Shown here in pieces: positions 38,301 to 50,300 of a stretch of 64,000 bases of DNA. The position numbers were made by a program, and so were the translations under genes. Numbering within the stretch: the first letter of the stretch is position 1; the number at the start of each line of letters is the position of its first letter. A model generated the notes under the pieces. It did not search any database. It saw only the letters and a list, made by a program, of their open reading frames with translations, and was not told where the DNA came from. This DNA is from Diphasiastrum complanatum (taxonomy: Eukaryota > Streptophyta > Lycopodiopsida > Lycopodiales > Lycopodiaceae). The stretch is taken from positions 33,922,571 through 33,986,570 of the forward strand of contig CM055096.1 of NCBI GenBank assembly GCA_029204225.1, written 5' to 3'.

Positions 38301-41300
38301 ATATCTTTCAACCCCAACATCAATGAAGATATGATGATGGGGACTGCGATAATGACTATGAAGCATATGAAGAGTGTCAATGACTTTGAGCAGTATATTG
38401 TTGCAAGTATGGTCTACGTTCATCCGCAAGTCCCTGAACCAATCCTTTCTACCCATAACCCTAAAAAGGGATGAAACACCACCTTTGGAAGCAAAACTAC
38501 CATTTTTGGCTGCCAATCCAGCTTTGTGAGGAATTTGCCAAAGTCAAGTCATGTCAACATGCCAAATCATATAAAGGCTTCAGGTATCCATGAGATTATT
38601 AGCGTATCAATAAAGAATCATCTCAGGTGTGTTTACTTTATGTTGCTAATTAGAAATGGGATGGGTATACATAGGAAGGGATGCAAGATTTAAATTCATT
38701 TGGAGGTCTACAGGGAAAAGGAGCCAAAAAGATATATTCATTGTACCATCAGGAAATGACAAGAGACTTACTGATCTACATCAATCTATATAAAAAGCAA
38801 TTCACTGGATTCTTTGATGGTTTTGAGGGGAAAATTATTCCAAGAGTTTTGGTCATACTACTTGCCCTGAAGGAAATCAAGTTTTGGTAAAATGGTGATG
38901 AATTTTTGTCATATTACTTGCCCTAAAGAAAATCAAGTTTTTGGTAAAGTGGTGATGAATCCCAAGTTAAAATCTACTTCTGAGGGTAGACTGAGTTCCA
39001 TGCACATTGAAGATTGGCTTCATACAATGGATATGTATTTTCTATCTCCATCATTATCTCAATCAAAGGATTTCATTCGCAATATCATATTTTCAAAGAC
39101 CAACTCTTGATTGACGGCAACAAGCACTAGTACTCATGAGGTCGTATCTGTCATGGGAACATTTTAAGGAAATATGTATTGAGGTGTTCATGGATTATTA
39201 AATTATATCATGAGGACTGACCGAAATTGTGTCTGTGAAAGCCTCTCACAAGAGATTTCAATTGTTGATGGCAAAGATGCAATTAAGTCACCAGACTTGA
39301 GATCCTCTCTATTTGGCCTTCAAGATCACCTTCATGATCATTTGGAGATATTCCTTCATCTCCTACATTGCAAACAATGATGCAACAATCACTAGATTAT
39401 GAGAAGAAATGGAGACCAACATGAATTCTTCTAAATACGATGGGAAGTACTTCTCAAGGTAGCCTCTACCAGCGACTAGCCTGCCCACAGCCAAATGCGC
39501 CTAATACCTGCCGAAAATGATTGCTTGGGAAGCCCGAAGACCAGAGAAAAAGCAGCAGCTATGTAGAAATTCAGCAACTTTCTCTCAAAACTAAAACGCT
39601 GGAACTGCTGCAGAACACTGAAGGGAAGAAAGAAGTGACAGACCAAACAACACAACAATCTGAATCAGACCAATGAAGTTTTCATTTGAAGGTGGTTTTG
39701 ATATATGTTTCAGATGGAGATGTTTGTCAACAACTTGCAGAGCTTCCCTCACAAGAAGATATTGCAATAAGACAATTTTCTTCAAAAGAATCTAAGCTGC
39801 ACTATGAACAACCTTTTACAAAGACCTGCAATCAACAATGCGAACAAGGTTCAACAACGTTTTTCTGTTAGATCAACAGATCTGTCAGTAGACACTTCCA
39901 TTTAGTTAATCAGCGTGTGGATCATGACAAACAAACAGTAGTTTTTCTATCTGATCGATGGTATACATCCACCAGCAGGAGGCAGAAGTACATGATAGGA
40001 AATATTCCGCAAGCAAGGGGAAGTATTCAATGTTTTGGAGGTTCTTTCTCAAACATGATATTAGGGGATCATTCCAATAAGATTTTACTTTGATCTCCTG
40101 TGGGTACAGAAGATTTCAAGGAGAACAATCAAGTTGTAACTTGCAAGCATGGGAAAGAGTTGGCATAGGGTACTTATTGTGAACAGATAGTATTTATGTA
40201 AAAACGGTTGACAAAAATAGTCCACAGAAATCTCAAGAGTGGCATTCAACTCTAGGAATTGAAAGTCATGAGAAGTTGTATGTTCATAAATTGTATGGAC
40301 TCTAAAGACCTGCTTGAGAATGAGAAACATAAGCATCATGATAATGATGGAATTTGCAGGCATCAGCACAATAATGAGTCATTTTGACTATAATGATGCC
40401 ATTGATGATGTTGTCTCATGAATCATCATGGCTAAGTATGGAGAATACGGATCATGATTTAGAGCAAGTGAATAGATTATGTGACAGGTGCCGTGGTACG
40501 GCACCTGGTACGGCACGGGTGCCGTTGGTGCCGTACAGGTGCTGAAGTTCCACGGCACCCACGGCACCTGTTTTTTTTTTTTTAATTTTTTAAGTCATTT
40601 TGAGTGGAAAAAACTAAAAAAAACAAACAGGTGCCGCACAACGGCACGTGTGCCGTGGTACGGCACCTGGACCCCAAGCACCTGTGTCGTGGGGTACTTT
40701 GGTTCCGACCAATTCAACATAATTGGAGGTTCTTCCCACTATAGTTTACCCATAGTTGCAGCGAATCGTGATTCGCAAGGTGTCGCGATTCGCGATTCAC
40801 TGCCCAAAAAATTTTAGAGGTGAACCGTGGTGAACCGTGCATAGAATTTGAGAACCGTGTATGGTTCACCACGGTTCTCAGAACCGTACGATTCACAAAA
40901 TATTTGGGGGGCATGGTGAACCGTATAATAAATTGATTAATTTTTCTTTTAGTTTCCCACCCAAAATAGCCCAAAAAATGCTAAAAAAAGGCCAAAAAAT
41001 TTGTGAAATGAGGACCAAAAATTAATCTGTGAAATCTGTGAAATTAATCTGTGAAATCATTTGTAATTAATTACCTATAAGAACGTGAAATCATTTGTAA
41101 TTACCTGATTCTTAATAAGGGTCCATTACAGATTCTTATAGGTAATTAATAATTCTTACCTGTAAATCTGTAATTACCTGGACATTATAAGAATACAAAT
41201 TAAGAATCTGTAATTAAGAATCTGAAACCATTTGTAATAATCTGAAATGATTCTTACCTATGATTCTGTAATTATAAGAATCTGTAATTAAGAATTTGTG

Positions 41301-44300
41301 AACAGATAAACATTATGGGAATCTGTAATTACCTGTTAACAAATGACTTCAGATTCTTAATTACAGTCTACAGATTATTTATAATGTCCGGGTAATTAAT
41401 AAGAATCTGTGAAATCATTTGTAATTCTTATCATGGGTAATCATAGAACCCACGGTTCTCATAACCGTGGGTCCTGGAAACCGTACCCCGGTTCATGAAT
41501 CGTGGTACGGTTCCTATAGTTATTTAATTAATTAATTAATTATTATTATTTTTTTACCCTTTTCCCCCCTTTAATTATTTCACTGTTTTTGGCCCACTGT
41601 TTTTGGGCACTCACTGGTTTTGGCCCTCAGTGTTTTTGCCACTCACTGTTCCTCACTGTTTTTGCCACTCATGGCACTCATTGTTTTTGGCACTCAGGGC
41701 ACTCACTATGTTTGGCCCTCATTTCACTGATTTTGGCATTTTTTGGGCTATTTTTGGGGGTGGGAAAATAAAAAAAAATCAATTAATTAATTAACTGTAC
41801 GGTTCACCATGGTTCCAGCTAAAATTTTCTGAGAACCGTACGGTTCATTGTACGGTTCTCAGAACCTTGGTGAACCATACACGGTTCATTAATTCTATGT
41901 GGGTAATTAATTAATTAATTAGAGGAACCGTACTACAGTTCAAGAACCGTGGTACAGTTCATCCCACGATTCCCAAGACCCACGGTTCTGGGAACCCTGT
42001 AATAATTAATTAATTAAATTTTTTTTTTTCAAGTTTCCACCCTCCAAAATACCCCAAAAAAAGCCAAAAGAAACCTGAAAAAAGCTGCATAACTGAAAAG
42101 CATGTTGCATCTCTCGGATCCAAGAAATCGAAAAGTTGCATCTCTTGGATCCATAGAATTGAAAAGCTGCATAATTGTTGCACAAATCAGAAATAACGCG
42201 GACGCGGGCATTCTGGCCCAGACCCTCATGTTTACAAGAGACATTAATCATTCAACCAATTTCAGATTTAACCATTCAAGCAAAAAAAATGAGGGCCAAA
42301 AAGTGTTTTGGGGGGAAATTGGCAAAAAAAAAAAATTGATTAATTGTACGAACCGTACCACGGTTCATGAACCGTGGTACGATTCACCCCACGGTTCTGG
42401 GAACCGTGGGTTCTATGAAAAACACTGAAAAGTTTGTTCTACTTTGGTTGTTAAAAAGAATCCTAAGAGAACCAATGTTTCATTCATGGATCTATTTTGT
42501 ACGTCATTTCGAAACACATTTGAAACGAGAGGTTTAGGTTCGAAACAGGGTTTTTTTGTTTTTGTTTAATGTGTTTTTATGGGTTTTTGAGGTTTAGACA
42601 TGTCATAGAAAGACTAGTACCAAGTAGATACATCTAATTTCATGAGAATGCTCTAGAGAATGCAATTTCAAGAGGAGAAACTGTGTATGGTTGCTTTCCT
42701 CAGTCAATTATTGATATTGTCATGGATAGGTTGCAAGAATCTATTCATGCCAGCACAAAGCTTATGGCCCTTGAGAAATCATGCTCAAGTGCATTCAGGA
42801 AGTATGCAAACAAGATTGAGTTGAAAGTTCTTAGTTCACAGTGCAAAGTGGTAAGTGCTTCACTTATCACACGTAGTGAGTCGTGACGTTGAGTCGTGAC
42901 CAATTCTAACTTACTAGTGACCAGAAAATTGAAAGACAGATTACAATTTAAATGAATCACGACTCATCGTAAGTTATAAGCTATAGTACATAAAAGATAG
43001 TCCATACATGATAGGAGTACGTACATACTTGAATACTTCAAAGTTGACTCATGAGTCATGACAAATGCACAAATTACAATGCACGCAACACATCACAATC
43101 TCAGATATCCAAGAACTTCCAAAAATTATAAATTTGCGTTTTTTTCACAATCGTTTCGAACGTCCAGTTGACGTTTCGAAACGGGCCCGTTTCGAAACGA
43201 GACATTTCAAACGCGCTTCTTCATTCAAAACGTGTTACCATGAATCATTGGATAGAACTTGATAAAAGTGAAAACTCGATTGTATCTATTAAACATGTCA
43301 AGTGTGCTCACCCAAAGACATAACAAATCTAAATAAAACAGCCTCTTTATGTAGTCCCTACAGGCAAACATTATAAATATAACATTGACAGGAGAAGAAA
43401 TTTTAGGAAAATTAGAAGTCACACAAGGAGTAGGACCTGGAGGAGAAGGGTTGATCGTAGCTTGTGGAGTGCAAAAACTTGGAGGCGGGGATTAATGTGA
43501 CATAAATTTCCTAACTTTTACAAGATTACAAACTGTTAGGGATAAATTTTAAGGTACAGAATATTAGAATGGGCTCCCCAAGGCATGGAAATTTTTGGAA
43601 CATTTTTCTACCCTTTTGAAGTTGGACTTATCCTCAAGGTTATAACCTCTTGGAAGAAATGAGAGTACAACTTTTGTCCAAAAAAGTTCACGATGGCAAG
43701 CCATCCCAAAAAACTCTTTGGAACTGGAAGATTTTCCATCAATGTGCTCAATTGGGATATACACAATGACTCAGATCCACGTCACAAAGGTTTTAGCTCT
43801 TCTTTGAAAAACTTAAGAGTTAAGCACTTTTCTAGCTTCTCAAACATATTTTTTGAGACAACTTGGAGGCGGGGATTGATGTGACATGCTTTTCCCAGCT
43901 TTCACAAATGTATAGGGATAAGTTTTACAATATAGAATGGGCTTGTAGGAAAGCAAGAGTCAAGTCACCAAGATCTAGTTATCAATCAATCTCCACATAA
44001 AACAAGAGAGAAGAGGCTGGGCGCCCAACTCTGAGAGAGAGAGAGAGAGAGAGAAAACAGCAACAAGAGCAATGGAGAGCAATGCTTAGCCAAACTGTCC
44101 AAAATGGAATACACAATGAGCATCTAAGTACTCTACGTGGATGTGGCCAAATGCCACCAAACCCTAAGGTTAACCACTTACTAAATGTAGGGCACCCCTC
44201 CGCAATATTATCCTCCGTAGGACAATATTCAGGTAAAATGTCGCCATCATGAGTCTCTCCCGAACAAAGTGATAATGGATCTCGATGTGCTTCGTCCTCG

Positions 44301-47300
44301 CATGAAAAACAGGATTTCGTGCAATGGCAATAGCACTTTGACTATCACTCAAGATAAGAGTGGCTGAGGGCTCGCCAAACTTCATCTCAACAAGTAGTCT
44401 TCTCAGCCATAAACACTCTGTTGTGGCTGAAAATATCGCTCTATATTCTGCCTCACTAGAAGAAGTAGCAACAGTGGGCTGCTTTTTACTTGACCAAGAA
44501 ATTGCAGAATTTCCATAGAAAAAGCAATGTCCACTTGTAGAGCGTCTAGTGTCTTGATCTCCACCCCAATCCGAGTCACTAAAACCAACTTAACATGCAT
44601 CATCACAAGCAGGAAAAACCAGTCCATGACTTCTTGTTCCTTGAAGATATCGAAAGATCCTCTTCAATTCTTTTCAATGTGATGTCATCGGGGCATGCAT
44701 GAATTGACTCAAGAGTGAAACACTATAAGAAATGTCCGGTCTTGAATTACATAGGTAAATGAGACAGCCAATAGCTTGACAATATAAAGTAGTATCAAAT
44801 GGTTCACCTTCACCTTGACTACTTAATTTCAGGCCTGTCTCCATAGGTGTAGCAACCGGCTTGCAATCTTCCATCTTGAACCGCTTCAAAATCTGCCCAA
44901 TGTAGCGTTCTTGAGAGATGAAAATTCCAGCCCCTTCTTGTACAAATTCAAGACCAAGATAAAAATGCAATAGGCCTAAATCTGAGGTTTCAAAAACCAT
45001 ACCAAGATCAAGTATTACGGCATCAATCTGCTGCTCATTACTTCCCGTAATAATAATATCATCAACATAAAGCAAAATAATGATGATATAATCTGAAGTA
45101 TGCTTGACATTAAGAGTAGATTCGCTAGGACTATTAGTAAACCCTTGATCACAAAAGTAGGCATGTATCTTTTGATACCACATCCTCGGAGCTTGCTTCA
45201 GTCCATAAAGTGCCTTCTTGAGAAGGCAAACTTTATCTTCTTGGCCTTCAACCAAAAAACCAGCAGGTTGTTGAAGGTACACTTCCTCATTGAGATCACC
45301 ATTGAGGAATGCGGTCTTTATGTCAAGTTGCCGCAAACACCAACCAAAATGGGCAGCCAACGAGGTTACTACCCTCACAGTAGTCATCCGAGCAGTAGGA
45401 GAAAAAGTCTCCTCATAATCAATCCCCTTTTGCTGAGCATAGCCTTTGGCAACGAGCCTTGCCTTGTACCTTTCAATGGTACCATCTGCCTTATACTTGA
45501 TTTTGTATACCCATTTAGAACCAATTGCCTTCTTCCCATGAGGAAGATCAACAAGAACCCAGATCTGGTTCTTCATAAGTGAGTCATACTCATCTTGCAT
45601 CGCATCCTCCCAACATTTTACTCCCTTGGCCTGCTCATAAAAATCAGGTTCTTCCGCACTATCTCCATGAGGTGTAAGAGCAAAATCTGAAAAATCAGCA
45701 TAGCCCACTGATTTTGTAGAGGCACGTGTCTTTCCATCATAAAATGAACTTACTTTGCTGTCCCGCAAAGTCGACAACAGCCACCGTGGAACTGTTTTGG
45801 GCTGTCCAACAGCCATGTCTCTTCTTACAATTTGCTGTCCAAGATCCTCCGACACCGCACTTGACTGTCCAAGATCTTCCAAAACTAGTCCTTGCTGTCC
45901 AATAGTTCCTACACGCTGATTTTGAGCAACAACGGGTGGTTCTTGATGAACATTAGGCTTTAAACTTGATGAGGTGTTGGGCAAGTCGAAACTGGTTGAT
46001 TGTTGCCCCTTATCTCCAGCAATAGAAGATGGTACCAAATCTGGAAAAACTTCAACATTCACACTATGTGGGCTGTCCCCCTTCAAGATATGAGTTGGGG
46101 CCACATCTAATGAATTCTTTTCATCAAAATGCACATCACGACTAACAATAATCTTGTTAGTGCTCAAATTGACCAGCCTATAGCCTTTGCTTTCACTACT
46201 ATAGCCAACAAAAATGCATTTAACTCCTTTATCCTCAAGCTTTGTACGAAGTTTATCCGGAACAAAAGCATAAGCCGTACAACCAAAAATGCGAAAGTGA
46301 GAGATTGTAGGCTTCTTTCCATACCAAACTTCATAAGGAGTTAATACTTTCAATGCTTCAGTAGGACAACGATTGCTTATGTATGCTGCCATTTTAACCG
46401 CTTCAGCCCAAAACTTGTGAGGCAACCCCTTTTGCACTTTCCAATGGATTCGGTCCTCATTGGACCACAAACATCACTATGAACCAAATCCAATTTATCA
46501 AGAACCCTTATAGTTCCATCAATTGGAAAAGATTTCCTTTGAAACTTTCAAAGTATGCACCCCTCGCATACATGCACTTCCGGCTGCTCAATTGTAAGAA
46601 TGTCTTCTACCATATTAAATGTCTTCAGCTTCTTCATACTTGCAAAGTTGAGATGCCCAAACCTTGCGTGCCACAATTCAGCCAACTCCAATGATTGTGA
46701 TGTAGAAGCAACAAGACATGTAGAGGGAATTCGTCGCTCATAGGTATCCATAATGAATAAGCCAGCATGCATTGTTCCCGAAACAATAATCAAGAGTGAT
46801 CTTTTAGGATCCTTGACAAGACACTTATCTTCTTTGAACTCAACAACTAGTCCTTGTTTCAACATAGTTGAAACCGAAAGAAGATTCTTCTTGATTCCCG
46901 GAACATAAAGCACATTCTTAATGTACTTTTCTTCACCATTTAGAAGAATGATGGCTACAATTCCAATTCCATGAATAGAATAAGATGCATCATCCGCACA
47001 TTGTACCTTACTTCCATTTTGCACTTTCACTAATTTAGTGAATGCTTCTTTGCGAGAAGTCATATGACGAGTAGCACCACTATCAATCACCCATTCAATG
47101 GTCTGAAAATCAGCAACTTGCAAAACAGAACCTGAATTCCTCATAGATGTAGAAGTACTAGTAGAAGCAATATTAGACACAAAAGCATAGTCTTGGTTGA
47201 AGAGATCACCACTAGCTTCAAGCTCTTGCTCCAAAGTAGCAACTGAAGCACTAGTATCAATTCTTTTACTCTGCTCTTTCGCAAGCTTCTTCTTACAATC

Positions 47301-50300
47301 CTTGATGAAGTGCCCATACTTCTTGCAATAATGGCACTTCCCTTTCTTCTTTTGAGTGTTGACATCTTGACCTCCAATGGGCTTTTGCTCATCCTTGGAA
47401 GGAGGCTTCCCCTTTCCTTTTGACTTGCCTTTGCCCTTGCCTTTCGTGAAGAAAGCTTGCTGAGTGTCACCCGCAAAGTTTTGCCTCGTTTGCTCCTCTT
47501 GAAGAAGCAGCCCAACAAGTTCATCAAAGGAGAGTTGATGTCCCCTAAGAGAGATACTCAAAGATGAAACAAATGAAAGATAAGAGGAAGGTAATGAGTT
47601 GAGAGTAATGGAAACAAATTGAGCATCCTCAATTATCTCATCAATATTGAGAAGCTCCTCACGAAGATCCTTGATCTTAGTCAAGTGATTGGTCACTTGA
47701 TACCCTTTTTGCATCTTCAACAAAAAAAAGTTGATTCCTGAGATACACCACTCTTGCTGGATTTTTGACTCTATACATAGTATAAAGTGTATCCCACGCA
47801 CTTTTAGATGTCTTACAAGACCTAATATGAGGCAAGATAGATCTTTTCACAGCAAGAGCAACCATGGAATGTGCTTGTGCATCCCTTCTATCCCACTTCT
47901 TTTGTTCTTCCGAAGATGGAGAAGATGATGTTGATGATGATGATCCACGAGGTGTAGGAGGTGCCAAAGACGGAGGCCTTTCCTCATCACAATGACCAAA
48001 TCCCACAGCCCTTTCGCTATGAGAAGATTCTTCACCATGTAACTCCACAAGGAGTAGTTTGTGCCATCCAACCGATCTTCACTAAAAAAAGAACCGACAG
48101 CTTCCGATTCTCTAGTCATTACCTCCAACAGAATTTCAGCTTGTAGTAGATAGGAAAGAGAGCCTTTCCACAACCAAATCTACTCAAAAAAATTGCAGCA
48201 AACAAAGAGCTGAAAGTAGGAGCACAAGATGTCTTTCAATCTACAACCAAAGTGCCCAAAAGATAATGGAAAGATGGTTGTCTTTTTGCACAAAAAAACT
48301 AGCTTCTTGAAAATTAGGTTAGCTTCAATTGAAGCCTACACCGAAATTCAATTAGGAAGCCAAATAGTGTGATCAACACACACTCCAATAGGGCTGTTGA
48401 AAGCGCCCTACTGCTTGCTGAGAATCTGCAAATTTCCAGCCACAAGTTGACCTAACCCTGGGGTTTGCTGAATTTTGGGCGCCCTCCTACACAAATGCAA
48501 ACCTGAAAACAAAGCAAGATAAGGAAACACCACAACCAAAAATCAGTAGCAGATTTTTGGACACCCTCCTCCAAACAAAACTTGCTGAAAACTGGTTGCA
48601 TAAAAATCAGATTTGAGATTTTGATTTTTGGGTGCCACAAATTGCTCCTCCAAGATCTCTGATGGGCGCCCTCCTTCAACCTAAAAAGAGACAAAAAAGC
48701 TTATGCAAACTCCACTCGGAAAGATCAGTAGGATGCTGAAATTTCACAACAAAAAGCAGAGAAGCTCCTCAAACAAGCTTGCCGAAGATCCGGTAGCTCT
48801 GATACCATGTAGGAAAGCAAGAGTCAAGTCACCAAGATATAGTTATCAATGAATCTCCATGGAAAACAAGAGAGAAGAGGCTGGGCGCCCAACTCTAAGA
48901 GAGAGAGAAAAAACAGCAACAAGAGCAATGGAGAGCAATGCTTAGCCAAACTGTCCAAAATGGAATACACAATGAGCATCTAAGTACTCTTCCTGGATGT
49001 GGCCAAATGCCACCAAACCCTAAGGTTAACCACTTACTAAATGTAGGGCACCCCCAAAAGTCAAGATAGGGCCCCTAAACAAAATTAGACCCCTAAGGAC
49101 CCACGAGTCAGTACATGACCAAAATTGGGTCCAACTGAACTTAAGACAAACTTAAGATGGCCTAAATAACTAAATACCCATGGTTACACAAAAAGTGCGA
49201 CAACTTGAAGGTTGGAATTGATGTGACATAATTTTCCTAGTTTTCACAAGATTGCAAATGTATAGGGATAGATTTAGAGGTATAGAATGAACTCTCCATA
49301 GCATGGGAATTTCTGCTCTTTTGAAAGTTGGACTTACCCTCGAGGTTATAATCTCTTGAAAACAAAAAAGTGCACAGTTTTCATCTAAAAAGGTTCCATA
49401 TATGAGACACTTTTGTAAGCATTACTGACTATTCTCCTTGGTTGTCCACGAGTTTCTACAAGAGGGTTTCTAGCCATCTCTCTCTTTCTTTTAAGAATGC
49501 TTTGTGTGATTGAATAGTTAAGATTCTGGATCCTTAGGCTTCTATTTCCTACATGGTATCAAAGCCTTTAATTGATCATATTGCTTGCAGGAGGGCGCCC
49601 AATAGGAAGCTATGTTCTTCCCTTTTTGGTTGCAGAAAATCATCAAGATGCTGATTTTTGCAGGAGAAGAATCTGTTCATCTTCTTATAACTTTTTTGCA
49701 GGAAATTGCAGGAAATTGAAGGGCACCTTCACCTATTTGAGAGCTAGCAGTAGGGCGCCCATGCTCAAACCAATTGCATGTGATCTTGACTCAATTACAT
49801 GCTGAAAATTTCAGATTTACTTCTTAAATGAAGATACATGTGTTTTACACACATTTCTTGCTAAAATTTCCCTGTTGGGGAGCTTGGAGTAGGGCGCTAC
49901 CATCAACTCTATATGCACATAGTGTGCACTCTTTTTAGCCACAAATTTCTAGTTTTGGTTTTGGCTTCATTTGAAGTCTACCTATTTGTGAGCATTCTGT
50001 TTTTTGTGCAGAAATCAGCCACCTATTTCATTACTTGTTGAGCAAATTGCATGTGGAGTATTGCAATCTATTGTGCTCATAATTTCAACTTTGAGGTTGC
50101 TGCCCTTTGAGTAAATTTTGTTATGGAAAGTCTATTTCCTATCTACTACAAAGCTGATTTTTCTGTTATGGCTAAAGAATCGGAGTTTATTGGTTCTTTA
50201 TTTAATGAAGATAAGCTGGATGGCACAAACTATTCCTTGTCGTGCTACATGATAAAGAACCTTCTAATTGCTAAAGGTTTGTGGGAAGTAGTTAATGGTG

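Larger units (their letters stand above)
43944..49190 (-). mobile_element. Copia element A (minus), integrase core deleted
   Basis: A nearly complete Ty1/Copia element read from 49,190 down to 43,944. The 5' LTR is 48,808-49,190 (383 bp, TG...CA on the minus strand), with a primer-binding site at 48,796-48,807. The truncated second LTR is 43,944-44,198 (255 bp). Between them are gag, protease, an integrase lacking its catalytic core, a long open reverse transcriptase, and a broken RNase H. No target-site duplication is visible (TGGGCT on one side, AAAAG on the other). The 3' LTR joins RNase H directly, so the polypurine tract and start of that LTR are deleted. Confidence 0.92.

Noticed and set aside
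45100-45582. 160-codon plus-strand frame inside Copia A
   Set aside because: It is the antisense of the reverse transcriptase coding region.
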